Source: Xenorhabdus szentirmaii DSM 16338 (GTDB lineage Bacteria; Pseudomonadota; Gammaproteobacteria; Enterobacterales; Enterobacteriaceae). Taken from it: a DNA stretch of 64,000 nucleotides. Below the pieces are notes generated by a model that saw only the letters and a program-made list of their open reading frames with translations, searched no databases and was not told the origin of the DNA. Location of the stretch: contig NZ_NIBV01000001.1 in NCBI RefSeq assembly GCF_002632585.1, positions 1,817,203 through 1,881,202 of the forward strand, read 5' to 3'. Made by a program: the position numbers and the translations under genes. This document shows positions 27,259-37,234 of the stretch, one piece after another (position 1 is the stretch's first letter; the number at the start of each line of letters is the position of its first letter).

Positions 27259-27480
27259 CCTGGTGTTGTGGAGCTGTTCTCCAAAAAGATGTAACAAACA
27301 CGGAAAATTAGATGATTTTATAGTTGGTTTGTTAACGTCAATTTTGAGGTTTTTATTATTACCGGGAAGTTCTCTCGTTCCCTTAGCAATGCTGACCATT
27401 GAGATTTAACGATTTCTCACTGAGCTGCGGGTTCGGGGGGATGCAGTCAGTAAGTGCTCCTTTGGTGTGTAGAAGCCGTT

Positions 27481-27543
27481 ATATACCTGTTGTCTTTCAA
27501 GCTGCGGTTTTGTTGGCTGCACCTTGAAATTCACTGGGCATAG
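27481..27543. repeat. Dispersed palindromic element, copy
   Basis: Short form: starts ATATACCTG, then TCTTTCAAGCTGCGG, TTTTGTTGGCTGCACC, TTGAAATTCACTGGGCATAG. Ends are mutually inverted (TATACC/GGGCATA; TTTCAAG/CTTGAAA). Confidence 0.75.
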
Positions 27544-28497
27544 TCAGTGCTGTATCTCCGAATATACTAGGCATTTCCCAGTGTTGCAAATGAGTTACTA
27601 TTTCTAGATGTAATAATAATCAAGTTTGTTGTTTCATTTATGTAAAGTTTTATTGGGTAAAATCACTGATGTTTCATGGGAAATATCGATAGTTATTACG
27701 CCATCTTTTTGAAAAAAAAGAGTTTACTGTCTTTTAAATAGTGTTTTGCATCAGAGTAGGCGAGCGATAAATCGTATATTAACGCGCATAGATTAAACAA
27801 TTCATCATAGGATAAATATTATGTTATACCCCATAACACAGAAGGTGCTCATAATCATAGGGGAGTATTCTGAGTTGCAGGCCTGTGGATCTGACAGGTA
27901 GCTATCTGGCATGGGGCGTTTTTACCAAGTCAGAATACAGTGAAGATAAACGCTTTGAAAGGTCATAATAGTTAAGGAGGACAATCATGAAAAATGGTCA
28001 TAAATCATTTATTGATAGCTGAACTTAATTATATTATTCACTTATTATAAATAAATGAACAAGAAAGATTGCGTTAAAATAATAAATGCAGCGCTATTGA
28101 AAATATAAAAAATCATACTGAACCATATGATAAAATCTATTTTTCTGGGTATTTATTCTTGCAGTGCAATAATGTTTAGATTAAGAACTAACATTGATGA
28201 GGTAAATATTTTTATTTTTTATGATTTATTTTTTTTGTTTGTCCATTAGATGAAAGGATATTTTTTTAAGGCTTGGTGTTTTTATTATTGAGGTATGTGA
28301 AAAACCAAATGTGCGTATTAAGGAAAAGAGTGTTTTATGCAATAACACCACTCAATAAATGTTTCTTATGCGATTTTTATATCTGGTTTAGAACAAATTA
28401 ATGAGAAAATAAAGGATATAGTAATACAAGTAATAGTTTCATTGCTATTTATTAGCATCGGAATACCAATTTTACGGCTTAGAATAATAGGAAGATA

Positions 28498-28518
28498 ATG
28501 ACACTAACTTAGTGTCAT
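28498..28518. repeat. Perfect 10-bp palindrome inside a longer imperfect one
   Basis: ATGACACTAA, one central C, then TTAGTGTCAT. Flanks GGAAGA (from 28490) and TCTTCC (near 28532) are also mutually inverted, so a larger imperfect hairpin exists. It could be an operator or the core of a small mobile element. Confidence 0.5.
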
Positions 28519-28663
28519 AAAAACCTATTGTCTTCCTTTGAGTAAAAATATTGCTTGCTAATTGTTTTTATGAAAGCTAAGTCGGATTGTCTATAATGTC
28601 ATCAGGGTTAATGGATAAAATAATCATAAGGATAGTGATGAGAAAGAATAGTGTATTTATTGG

Positions 28664-29293
28664 TTAATTCTTAATTATTTGGTTTCGAAAAGCGTAATGA
28701 ACAAGATCAATAATGGTATCACATTGTAATTTCTTTAAAATCCGGGCACGGTGGACGTGAACTGTGTTATGGCTAAGTTTAAGTTGTTCAGCAATCATTT
28801 TTACAGTGCTTCCGTTAACCAATAAGATAAAAACTTGTCTTTCCCGTGGTGTGAGAATATCCAATTCTTTGATTTCACTTGTTTTTTGTCGAAATGATTT
28901 GAGTGCATCCGTACAAAGAAACGTTTTCCCCTGATGAACCAAACGGATAGCTTTCATTAGGTCTTCTGGCTTGCAATATTTTGTCAGATACCCACGGACA
29001 CCTGAATCCAGCGCTTTTTGCACAAGCGAGGCAGTACCGTAAATACTGATGATAATGGTATTAAAATCAGCTCGTTTCAGGCGTAGTTGGTTAATTATTT
29101 GTAATCCACTTTCGTTAGGCATAGAAATGTCCATAATAACGATATCAATTTTCTTTTTTAGTAAATCAGGTAAGGCTTCTCTGGCACTGCTATATTGACC
29201 AACAACGGTAATATCATTTTCGAGTCTCAATAATTGAGCAAACCCCGAGCGGGCAATAACATGATCGTCAATGAGCGTTACTTTTATCTTCAT
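28664..29293 (-). CDS. UhpA-like LuxR-type response regulator
   Basis: A 209-residue response regulator of the NarL/FixJ class, closest in pattern to UhpA. The receiver domain holds VTLIDDHVIARSGFAQLL with the acidic pair, the phosphoacceptor Asp in VIMDISMPNESG (about residue 53) and the switch Lys in GYLTKYCKPE. The LuxR helix-turn-helix is in LTPRERQVFILLVNGSTVKMIAEQL and TVHVHRARILKKL. I start it at MKIKVTLIDD, where the family begins; an upstream ATG at 29335 is also in frame and neither has a clear ribosome site. No sensor kinase or hexose-phosphate transporter gene is adjacent, so its partner and targets are unknown. Confidence 0.87.
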   Translation of the reverse strand: MKIKVTLIDDHVIARSGFAQLLRLENDITVVGQYSSAREALPDLLKKKIDIVIMDISMPNESGLQIINQLRLKRADFNTIIISIYGTASLVQKALDSGVRGYLTKYCKPEDLMKAIRLVHQGKTFLCTDALKSFRQKTSEIKELDILTPRERQVFILLVNGSTVKMIAEQLKLSHNTVHVHRARILKKLQCDTIIDLVHYAFRNQIIKN

Positions 29294-30243
29294 TTTTATT
29301 GTATATTGTAGGATGGTTATTATAAATTTAGTCATGCATCATAATGTTCACAAAATAAAATTCATGCAAATGTATAAACAAAATTTGTCGGTAAGATAAC
29401 AAATTTTGTTAAAATCCAGCATGACTCTATTTATTAAGATTTTTTGTTATCCATTTCAATTATTTTAATTGTGAACTCTATATCAGGGTTATTGTTTTTA
29501 GTTAAATAATTCATAAATATCTCATCTAAGGTATCAAAATTTTATTACTGCCTAAAAAATGAAACTTTTTCCTAAAATACATATTATTGGTAGGGTTTTA
29601 TTCCTTAAGTATGGGCCAGAACTTCAATAATAAAATAGCAATTATTTTTAATTTGTTAAATCAATAATTAATCTATGTAAGTAACTGATTAAGGTCACAG
29701 GAGATAAAAATGATGATATGGCACTGTGTAAAGATGTTGCCATGCCAAGTATCATCTATAGTATCCAAATAGTTAAGCAATTTACATTGGTTAATGATTT
29801 TTTAGAATTAAAACTGTAGGCGAGTAAAAATTCAACATCCACGCCTGATCACTCTATCGCTGACATAAATAATAGCATATTCATAAAGTTGTACAGGTTT
29901 GCATTGATAATGATAAGTGATAAGGTTGCAAAAAACAGTAACGAGCAGTTATCAGTGTCAATTTCAATATACTAAGATATCAAACCAGAAATACGTGACT
30001 GAGAAGCAGATACTAAATCTTTATCGATAGAATATACAACCATGGCCCGAGTTTTTATTCTTCACAACGATATGTCTGGTCACTTATACGACCAATCCCT
30101 GTTTTTATAAATATACGCGTATCGGTACTTTCAGTAATGAGTGAGAAGCTTCTTTTTGAAACACAATGGGAAATGGTGAGTAAAGAATGTATGACTGGCA
30201 GGAAAAATGTCTGCTAGTCATTCAGGTTAAAAAAGATGGATAT
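29294..30243. other. AT-rich region between the response regulator and speD
   Basis: About 950 bp without a supportable gene. A 22-codon frame at 30042-30110 (MARVFILHNDMSG...) has protein-like character but no ribosome site and may be a remnant. No terminator is obvious after speD. Confidence 0.45.
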
Positions 30244-31038
30244 TTATAGGTCAGGCAAATTCCGACCGTAATAGATTTCTTGTATCTCTTTTTTAAGTAA
30301 ACGGGTAATTTCTTTTTTCTCCGCTTCGTTTAGTTCTGCTGCTGTGGTATTAAATAGATACTCATTCAAATCAAATTCTTTTAACATCATTTTAGTGTGG
30401 AAGAGATTTTCCTTGAAAATATTCACATCAATCATATGGTATTGTGATTGAATTTCTTCCGTTACATAGTTCTGAATGGAACTAATTTCGTGGTCGATAT
30501 AATGTTTTACGCCGTTAACATCTCGGGTAAAGCCACGGACACGGTAATCCATTGTTACAATGTCAGATTCTAATTCATGAATAAGATAATTTAGTGCTTT
30601 GAGTGGGGAAATAACACCACAGGTTGAAACTTCAATATCTGCCCTGAAAGTGCATATGCCACCATCTGGATGGCTTTCTGGATAGGTATGGACACAGATA
30701 TGGCTTTTATCCAGATGAGCAACGACAGAATCAGGGAGTGGGCCGGGGTTTTCGGTATTATCCACTAATTTGGGGTCAATCGGTTCTTCACTAATTAAGA
30801 TAGTTACGCTCGCACCTTGCGGGTCGTAATCCTGGCGGGCGATATTAAGAATGTTTGCACCAATGATTGAACAGGTTTCACTGAGTATTTCAGTGAGACG
30901 GGTCGCGTTGTACTGTTCATCAATGTACGCGATATAACTGTCGCGATCGGCTTTCGTTTTTGCATAGCAAATATCATAAACACAAAAACTCAAGCTTTTT
31001 GTTAGATTGTTAAAGCCGTGCAATTTCAGCTTGTGCAA
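30244..31038 (-). CDS. speD: S-adenosylmethionine decarboxylase proenzyme
   Basis: SpeD supplies decarboxylated SAM for spermidine synthesis. The 264-residue proenzyme equals the E. coli length and shows the self-cleavage site in [16 protein letters not shown], where the Ser after Lys becomes the pyruvoyl cofactor. The start codon is TTG at 31036-31038, with a strong GGGAGGTG eight or so bases upstream, and the first residues ([18 protein letters not shown]) align from there with E. coli SpeD. It is the second gene of the speE-speD operon, 28 bp after speE. Confidence 0.96.
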   Translation of the reverse strand: MHKLKLHGFNNLTKSLSFCVYDICYAKTKADRDSYIAYIDEQYNATRLTEILSETCSIIGANILNIARQDYDPQGASVTILISEEPIDPKLVDNTENPGPLPDSVVAHLDKSHICVHTYPESHPDGGICTFRADIEVSTCGVISPLKALNYLIHELESDIVTMDYRVRGFTRDVNGVKHYIDHEISSIQNYVTEEIQSQYHMIDVNIFKENLFHTKMMLKEFDLNEYLFNTTAAELNEAEKKEITRLLKKEIQEIYYGRNLPDL

Positions 31039-31066
31039 TTTAGGTCACCTCCCGGCTACTGAGTGG

Positions 31067-31930
31067 TTATTGATTTCCAGATAGTGCATTCAACAAGTAC
31101 TGCGGCAAGGCAAAACTTCCTGTATGTACAGCTGGTGTATAGTAACGGCATGATATGGCCGAATCGTTGAAACGTTGTTGCAGAGTTTCCAAAGGCACTT
31201 GACGCAAGGCAGGGTTCTGAGTTGCCCATGCAAATGTCATGATCCCACCGTAATAAGTCGGAACAGCGGCCTGATAGAAACTACTGTCAGCAAAATAGTG
31301 GCTTAATTTTTTGTGGCTGGTGATGGCTTCGTCTTGTTGCAGGAAACAGACGCCATTTTGAGCGACGAATACCCCCCCTTCATTGAGGCAACGGGCGCAA
31401 CCTTCATAAAATTCGGAGGTAAATAAACTTTCACCCGGTCCGGCAGGATCAGTACAGTCAGAAATGATGACATCAAATTTTTCAGAGGTGGTTTTGACAA
31501 AATTCACGCCGTCGTCAATAACCAGTTTGAAGCGGGGATCATCGTAGGCACCGGCATTATGGTTCGGTAAATATTGGCGGCAGAATTCAACGACTCCGGC
31601 ATCAATTTCTACCATGGTGATATTGTCAAGGTAATGATGACGGCAAACTTCACGCAACATTCCACCATCACCCCCACCAATGATCAATACCTTGCGGGCC
31701 TGACCGTGGGCAAATAACGGCACATGGGCCATCATTTCGTGGTAGATAAATTCATCGCGCTCTGTTGTTTGGACAACACCATCAAGCGCCATAATGCGGC
31801 CAAGTTCTGTATTTTCGAAAATGATCAGGTCTTGGTGCTCAGTTTTGTCATGGTAAAGCACATTTTCAACTGTGAAATACTGACCGAAATTGGAATGTAA
31901 TGTTTCATGCCAAATTTCTTTTTGTGACAT
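31067..31930 (-). CDS. speE: Spermidine synthase
   Basis: SpeE transfers an aminopropyl group from decarboxylated SAM to putrescine, giving spermidine and methylthioadenosine. The 287-residue protein matches E. coli SpeE throughout: the glycine-rich [15 protein letters not shown] motif, [18 protein letters not shown], and the catalytic [20 protein letters not shown] loop with its Asp pair. It lies upstream of speD on the same strand and downstream of yacC, as in E. coli. A GGGAGGG sits about 12 bases before the ATG. Confidence 0.97.
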   Translation of the reverse strand: MSQKEIWHETLHSNFGQYFTVENVLYHDKTEHQDLIIFENTELGRIMALDGVVQTTERDEFIYHEMMAHVPLFAHGQARKVLIIGGGDGGMLREVCRHHYLDNITMVEIDAGVVEFCRQYLPNHNAGAYDDPRFKLVIDDGVNFVKTTSEKFDVIISDCTDPAGPGESLFTSEFYEGCARCLNEGGVFVAQNGVCFLQQDEAITSHKKLSHYFADSSFYQAAVPTYYGGIMTFAWATQNPALRQVPLETLQQRFNDSAISCRYYTPAVHTGSFALPQYLLNALSGNQ

Positions 31931-32039
31931 CTCCTGATATCCCTCCCTAAGGTATTTACAAGTATTGAGGGCACATAATAGCCAACTCCAGGGGCAGTTG
32001 CACCGCGAAATTGACCATAATAATACTTTCGTATAGGAA

Positions 32040-32387
32040 TTATTTCACATAGGCGAGTAGACTGAGAGAACGCCGTGCCAGTGAGCGGCATTTAACCTCA
32101 TGAGGCAGGTTGATTCCCTTCAGATCGTTGTAACCCAATTGATTCAGTTCTTCCATTAACTGACTGTCGTAATTATTGAGATCCCATTTGTTGCGTTGGG
32201 CAAAATAGATAATTGTGCGCCTGATCTCACGATCAGGAATTTGGGTATAACCACAATCATATTTTAAAAAGATATAAACAGCTGTCAGATCAGCAAGATC
32301 TTCAGCTTCGTTTTCTGACAAGGCTTTTGCTGGTTGTGATAAACCTAACAAAAGCAAGATGTAGGTAAGTAAGACAATTTTTTGCAT
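32040..32387 (-). CDS. yacC: YacC family protein (pilotin-like)
   Basis: A 115-residue protein with an N-terminal signal peptide (cut near PAKA-LS). It has the YacC/OutS-like helical domain with a Cys pair (DCGYTQIP and VKCRSLA) that could form the disulfide seen in type II secretion pilotins. It lacks a lipobox, so it should be periplasmic. Gene order yacC-speE-speD is that of E. coli, which supports the assignment. Its precise role in E. coli is not firmly known, and there is no secretin gene nearby. Confidence 0.88.
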   Translation of the reverse strand: MQKIVLLTYILLLLGLSQPAKALSENEAEDLADLTAVYIFLKYDCGYTQIPDREIRRTIIYFAQRNKWDLNNYDSQLMEELNQLGYNDLKGINLPHEVKCRSLARRSLSLLAYVK

Positions 32388-32694
32388 AATTTCTATTATA
32401 CTGATTTTCTATCGTTTTGACTAAATTAACATACTAATATCGCTGTTAGCTAAATTTTATTTTATTAATGTTTGGAGAAACGGGCACCTTACAGGAATGG
32501 AGAATCAACTTAATTGATTGTTTGGAACATAATAGTCAATCTAGCTTAAATCGTTTGCAGGTTTATCTGGCCGGATATTTGTTGGGTCAGGCATCCTTGC
32601 CTATATTGGTGGTATATACCTGCCGTCTTTCAAATTGCCGTTTTGTCGACTGTGTTTACTTATCTCGATCACCACTTTATAAACAGATGGTTAT
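32388..32694. other. Intergenic region between yacC and the MFS gene
   Basis: A degraded copy of the dispersed palindromic element begins at 32614 (TATACCTGCCGTCTTTCAAATTGCCG). This is the left boundary of the accessory island that replaces cueO and gcd. No gene is seen. Confidence 0.5.
32614..32665. repeat. Dispersed palindromic element, degraded copy
   Basis: The left half is clear (TATACC, CTTTCAAATTGCCG, TTTTGTCGACTG). The right half cannot be matched with confidence. Confidence 0.5.
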
Positions 32695-33867
32695 CTATAT
32701 TTTCGGGATAGATTTGGATTGGTTTGTTGTTTTAAATAACGCCATTATCAGCTCAAGCACAGCAATTGCTGCGAGTATTATGATAAATAAGGTTTTTCCC
32801 GCTTCAACTAAGATCCAGCCCCCGATCATCGGAAATCCAAATATGCCAATAAAATAGGAGACAACGAACCAAGTCAGAGCCGCGTGACGGTTTTCAAGGG
32901 AGGAGTCATTGACTGCCCAAGTTTGGATCACGGGGTACACTAATCCATACCCCAGGCCGGTTAAGATGGCCGCAATAACCTGAAATATGGAGTGAACGGG
33001 AATGCCCAGCAAGAACAAAATGCCAAGGATTAAAGAGGACATCAACGTTGTGACAAGCGGTATGCGGGGGATTGTTGATAAATACCGCGATAACAAAAGC
33101 CGCGATATAACGACAGTCACCACATGAACAGCAAAGAATGTACTGGCACCTGCATCCGTTCCTTCCACTAATGAACTCTGAAACGACATCATGCCAGAGA
33201 ATACACAACCTCCCAGTCCGACCATGATGATGGGGCGAATCGCACTACTTGGCGCAATTTTCGTGATTTTTTTCACCCAGGGTCTTAGTGATGATTCTTG
33301 TTGATGACGCGGCTCTTTAATCCCAAAAGTACCCAGAAATAGTGATGCGAAAATTCCTGCAATGCCAACAAGGAAAAATGCGCTTAAGATAGGGACGTTA
33401 CCCTGCTCAACGGCGAGGGTAAGAATAATCGGGCTACCACAAATTCCAGCCATTTGAAAAGCGCTGAAACGAGTAAACCAGTGCCCCCTATCTGCATCTG
33501 AAATACGTTCGGACAAGGCCATGGGCCCACTGATATAGAACATTCCCCAGCCAAGTCCAATTAAGAAAGCCGCAATGCGTGGAGTGTAATTCAGCTCACT
33601 GCCAGAGCCACTAAAAAGAAAGTAGCCAAGGGACATTGACAATGCGGCGAGAGCGGCAAAGCGTGACGCTTCCAGTTTTCCGGCAAACCACCCGACCAAA
33701 GGGACCCCAATCAGCGTGCCGGCTAAAGCCACACTCAGTGTTGTCCCTGTGTCAATGTCGCTTCCGCCATGTGAACGAAAATATTCTGAGATCAGGAAGG
33801 TCGCGCCATACCCTCCCGCAGTAAACATGGTTCCAAATAAGAGAAAAAGTGCTGACATTGTTCGCAT
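32695..33867 (-). CDS. MFS transporter
   Basis: A 390-residue major facilitator with 12 predicted transmembrane helices and the loop motif GWFAGKLEASRFAAL between helices 2 and 3. Substrate is not evident; the general pattern is that of drug or metabolite exporters (DHA-type). It begins 21 bp after the cysteine desulfurase gene, with GGAG eight bases before the ATG, and is the last gene of a three-gene minus-strand operon. As it lies in the chlorinated amino acid island, export of a product or protection is a reasonable guess but unproven. Confidence 0.85.
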   Translation of the reverse strand: MRTMSALFLLFGTMFTAGGYGATFLISEYFRSHGGSDIDTGTTLSVALAGTLIGVPLVGWFAGKLEASRFAALAALSMSLGYFLFSGSGSELNYTPRIAAFLIGLGWGMFYISGPMALSERISDADRGHWFTRFSAFQMAGICGSPIILTLAVEQGNVPILSAFFLVGIAGIFASLFLGTFGIKEPRHQQESSLRPWVKKITKIAPSSAIRPIIMVGLGGCVFSGMMSFQSSLVEGTDAGASTFFAVHVVTVVISRLLLSRYLSTIPRIPLVTTLMSSLILGILFLLGIPVHSIFQVIAAILTGLGYGLVYPVIQTWAVNDSSLENRHAALTWFVVSYFIGIFGFPMIGGWILVEAGKTLFIIILAAIAVLELIMALFKTTNQSKSIPKI

Positions 33868-33888
33868 GAATTAAACTCCATCTCCAAA

Positions 33889-35073
33889 TCATTGAGAGCT
33901 GAATGACTTTGGTACCATCGATCTCAGTTTACTCACGGCTTCTTTCAAACGGAGACAAACATGTTGTATTTCGTCTTCATTATTAAACCGGCCCAATCCG
34001 AAACGCACGCTGGCCTGAGCTTGTTCGTCACTGACGCCGATGGCTTTCAGGACATGTGAAGGTGCCCGTTTCGCCGATGTACAAGCCGATCCCGAGGAGA
34101 GCGCAATGTCAGAGAGTTCGAGCAAAAGCGAGTCTGCATCTATTCTTTCAAATGAGACATTCAGCAATCCCGGAAGACATTCGGTCATGTGGCTGTTTAC
34201 CCGAATATCATCTACATTTTCAATAATATATTGTCTGAGCAAGTTCCTTAAGCTGCTTAATCTTTGTGACTCACTTGTTAAGCTATTCATAGAAAGTTCA
34301 ACAGCACGAGCAAATCCGACAATTCCCGGAACATTCAGTGTGCCGGAACGCAAGCCCCGTTCATGCCCGCCTCCGACAATAAGGGGGGATAGGTGCATAT
34401 TTTTATCGGATGAATTAATATAAAGCGCTCCAACTCCTTTGGGACCATATATTTTGTGTGCGGAAAAAGAGGCGAGACTAATATTCATTCGTTGCACATC
34501 AAATTCTATTTTTCCGAGGGCCTGTGTAGCATCAGTATGAAAAATAATATCGCGTTCTTTACAAATCGCGCCTATTTCTTCAATTTTTTGTATTGAGCCA
34601 ATTTCATTATTCGCCGTCATAATGGAGACAAGATAAGTATTATCTCTCAATGCGCGATATATTGAGTCAGGGGATATAACGCCATCATTTTGTGGTTGTA
34701 AATAAGTCACCTCTATTCCCATTGACTCCAGTTTGGCGCAACTATCAAGAACAGCTTTATGTTCAATCATTGATGTAATGACATGACCCTTTTTGTTCTT
34801 ATGCTGAAGGGTTGTAATTGCAAGATTAATGGATTCTGTTGCACCTGATGTAAAGATAATATCAGAAGGACTGGTTGCATTTATTGCTGTTGATATCAAT
34901 TTCCTTGCCCGATTAACGGCTTCCAGGGCTTTCCAGCCAAAGGCATGGCTAACACTGGAAGCGTTTCCATAATCATGTGTCAGATAAGGCATCATAGATT
35001 GCAGGACTTCAGGATCTAATGCCGTTGTTGCATTGTTATCCAAATATATTGGCCGGGATAGTTTGTACATCAT
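33889..35073 (-). CDS. IscS/NifS-like cysteine desulfurase
   Basis: A 394-residue PLP enzyme that takes sulfur from cysteine as a persulfide. It shows the PLP lysine in SFSAHKIYGPKG, the His in SMIEHKAVLD, and the active Cys loop SSGSACTSAKRAPSHVL, typical of the IscS (class I) branch. There is no iscU, iscR or tRNA-thiolation gene beside it, so it is not the housekeeping iscS. It sits between an unknown 237-residue protein and an MFS transporter in one operon, suggesting a specialised role in making a sulfur-containing compound or a modification. AAGGAAA precedes the ATG at 35073. Confidence 0.9.
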   Translation of the reverse strand: MMYKLSRPIYLDNNATTALDPEVLQSMMPYLTHDYGNASSVSHAFGWKALEAVNRARKLISTAINATSPSDIIFTSGATESINLAITTLQHKNKKGHVITSMIEHKAVLDSCAKLESMGIEVTYLQPQNDGVISPDSIYRALRDNTYLVSIMTANNEIGSIQKIEEIGAICKERDIIFHTDATQALGKIEFDVQRMNISLASFSAHKIYGPKGVGALYINSSDKNMHLSPLIVGGGHERGLRSGTLNVPGIVGFARAVELSMNSLTSESQRLSSLRNLLRQYIIENVDDIRVNSHMTECLPGLLNVSFERIDADSLLLELSDIALSSGSACTSAKRAPSHVLKAIGVSDEQAQASVRFGLGRFNNEDEIQHVCLRLKEAVSKLRSMVPKSFSSQ

Positions 35074-35126
35074 TATTTTCCTTAAAAAACAAAGATGAGA
35101 CTTATTGTTATTATTTTGATGGTAAA

Positions 35127-35840
35127 TCAGGCAGCGGTGATATCACCCTGGCTAACTTCGCCGGTTTCACTGACAAGATTGAGGCGAATAGAAGTAGAAA
35201 CCCCCAACATATGGCTGAGTTGAAGCCCACGAACATAAGCCAGCGCTCTCGACCAGACACAATCCTCAAAAAAGACCTCCAGAAGATTATCTGTGCTTTT
35301 ATTATCACCGGCTGCTTTCTCAAAGTATTCTTTCGTAATGGCCGCACAGGTCAGTTTTTGTGTTGGTTCTTCATGTGCAACATCAGATATTGATGGTTTG
35401 GTATCCGTATTGGTGTCAGACACCATTCGCTGTTTGAGCATTTCGGGGATTTCTTCAGAGGCAAGGATATGGACGAGGTGTTGCCTTGCTGAATCTTCAT
35501 GGATGACGCGTATTTCACTGAGTGGAATTTGATGCTTTTCCGCGATAGGTAAGAACACACTGACAATCGAGGCATGAAGCTGGTTTAGGCGAGGGTTTCG
35601 CTTTTGAGAATTCGTGAGGTCATCGGCTAAAAATTGGAGGCGAAAGATCCCACGGTGGTCAAACGCGATAGATATTCTTGGTATTTGGCCGCATTTGTTT
35701 TGGATCTTTTTGGCGAGCATGAGAGCAGCTTCAAAGGCTTTTAACTGTGCTTCGACAACGATTTGATCATCTTGGTTGAGATAGACCCGTGAATTTCCTG
35801 CCAGTATGCTGGTGTTGGTTTCTTGCTGACACATTTTCAT
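35127..35840 (-). CDS. Unknown protein heading the desulfurase operon
   Basis: A 237-residue soluble protein I do not recognise. No signal peptide, membrane helix or obvious nucleotide motif. Observable traits: an alpha/beta N-terminal region (QIPRISIAFDHRGIFRLQFLADD; IRVIHEDSARQHLVHIL), a polar middle stretch, and a C-terminal segment with a single Cys in FFEDCVWSRALAYVRG. GGAAGAGAG precedes the ATG at 35838-35840. It lies 53 bp upstream of the cysteine desulfurase gene and is probably its functional partner, for example a sulfur acceptor or tailoring enzyme, though sequence alone does not show this. Confidence 0.7.
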   Translation of the reverse strand: MKMCQQETNTSILAGNSRVYLNQDDQIVVEAQLKAFEAALMLAKKIQNKCGQIPRISIAFDHRGIFRLQFLADDLTNSQKRNPRLNQLHASIVSVFLPIAEKHQIPLSEIRVIHEDSARQHLVHILASEEIPEMLKQRMVSDTNTDTKPSISDVAHEEPTQKLTCAAITKEYFEKAAGDNKSTDNLLEVFFEDCVWSRALAYVRGLQLSHMLGVSTSIRLNLVSETGEVSQGDITAA

Positions 35841-36621
35841 CAATCTCTCTTCCGTTAGGTATTATTGTTAACGAATGCTTATGAAAATTACACCCGGCAA
35901 ATCCATCAAACAATCCAGCTGCTTTTAAAATATAACTTAGATCAAAATATTATATTTAAATAAATATCTCTGATTTTTTGATGGAACTTAGTATCCTGCA
36001 AATTGTCGCAATGCCCAACTTTGGTTGATTTAGTGAGTTTATAGATGATTTTTTTGTACCTTATTCTTAAGGTAAACTCAGGGGATAATATCGGTCGTCA
36101 GAGGTTATCCCTGAAGCTAATTTAAATGAGTATCCTTACCGAATAAATTTATTCCATACCATTAATAATTAAAATTATTTATCATTTTGACTCATTTAAA
36201 CGATCACTACCTTGGTGTCATGGGCAGAGGTGTCATAGGCAGAATAGTTCATTGGATAAGTATCTTGAATTGCTGAATTATTAAGATTCAGGCAGGTGGG
36301 CGATGTTGTGCATCCCTGGCAATAGGATAATTGATGTTGTATTAATTAGTGGCAGGACTTATTTCCGGAAATTGCATGTATCAGGGGAACCTAGGATTGT
36401 TATATGAGCCATCGTTTTATCCTGCCATTTTATGGAACCCATTTTTACAGTGTATATCTGCATGATCAGGCAGTGGGATAGCAGATTATTAGTGTGTTGA
36501 ATTAATTTGTCATTATAAATCAATTTGATAACAACAAATAATGTTTTCCATCCATCTTTTGCAGATATTTATCTCCCTGACTGTTAAAATATACAATATC
36601 TTTCCTGATAATGATGAGCCG
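35841..36621. other. Intergenic region with divergent promoters
   Basis: About 780 bp between the unknown-protein gene (minus) and the XRE-cupin regulator (plus). A 34-codon frame at 36304-36408 (MLCIPGNRIIDVV...) is possible but unsupported. No hairpin or RNA gene is recognised. Confidence 0.45.
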
Positions 36622-37194
36622 ATGATGAGTGACGATCAGCATGATAGACTAAAAAAGACTTACATGAATATCGGTAATAATGTAAAGCAGTTGCGGATAG
36701 CGAGGAACCTTTCGCTGAATGAACTTTCCAGACTATCCGGTGTTTCCAAGGCTGCGCTTTCCAAACTAGAATCCGGAGGTTCTAACCCACGGGTCGATAC
36801 TCTCGATGCAATCGCCAACGCATTGCGGCTTCCGTTAGGTGATCTCCTTGGCAGCAATAATGAGCGCTATCCCTATCTGGAAAAAAATTCCGGTTATGAT
36901 GGCGATTATTCCCAAGTGATGAAGTTCCGTATTGGTCAGGGGAATATTACAGAAATATGGCATCTGCAAATGAAACCCGGCGTCATCATTAATAGCCCGG
37001 CGCATATTTTTGGTACTCACGAGCATGTTATCGTCCATCTTGGTTCGTTAATTCTGCGCATTTCTGATGACAGGAGTATTGTTTTACAAGCTGGGGATTT
37101 CTATGCTTTTTCCGGTGATGTGAAACATGCCTATATATGTGCCGATAGCGCAGTGAGTGCGACGGTCATTATGTCCTATACTACGCACGGGTAA
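36622..37194 (+). CDS. XRE-family regulator with C-terminal cupin
   Basis: A 190-residue transcription factor: an N-terminal Cro/C1 helix-turn-helix (about 20-75, LRIARNLSLNELSRLSGVSKAALSKLE) and a cupin_2 sensor domain (GTHEHVIVHLGSLIL, LQAGDFYAFSGDVKHAYIC). Regulators of this build commonly sense small molecules such as amino acid derivatives. Its 3' end is 40 bp from the convergent thioesterase gene, so it probably controls the neighbouring halogenase operon, but binding sites are not evident. The start is uncertain: several in-frame ATGs (36541, 36622, 36664) lack strong ribosome sites. Confidence 0.82.
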   Translation: MMSDDQHDRLKKTYMNIGNNVKQLRIARNLSLNELSRLSGVSKAALSKLESGGSNPRVDTLDAIANALRLPLGDLLGSNNERYPYLEKNSGYDGDYSQVMKFRIGQGNITEIWHLQMKPGVIINSPAHIFGTHEHVIVHLGSLILRISDDRSIVLQAGDFYAFSGDVKHAYICADSAVSATVIMSYTTHG

Positions 37195-37234
37195 TAAAAG
37201 AAGGGGGCGGCTTCCCCTTAATTTGCCAACATAT

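Larger units (their letters stand above)
27223..28663. other. 1.4-kb gene-poor AT-rich stretch
   Basis: No supportable gene. Contents: the hairpin at 27235-27258, a copy of the dispersed palindromic element at 27481-27543, broken reading frames at about 27821-27968 (fragments such as GSYLAWGVFTKSEYS before a stop), an 11-codon frame at 27987-28022 behind a strong AAGGAGG, and a palindrome at 28498-28518. The mix of good ribosome site and abrupt stops suggests decayed genes. Confidence 0.5.

Noticed and set aside
32468-32857. 129-codon plus-strand frame between yacC and the MFS gene
   Set aside because: It runs through the repeat element and then antisense to the MFS 3' end, with no ribosome site.
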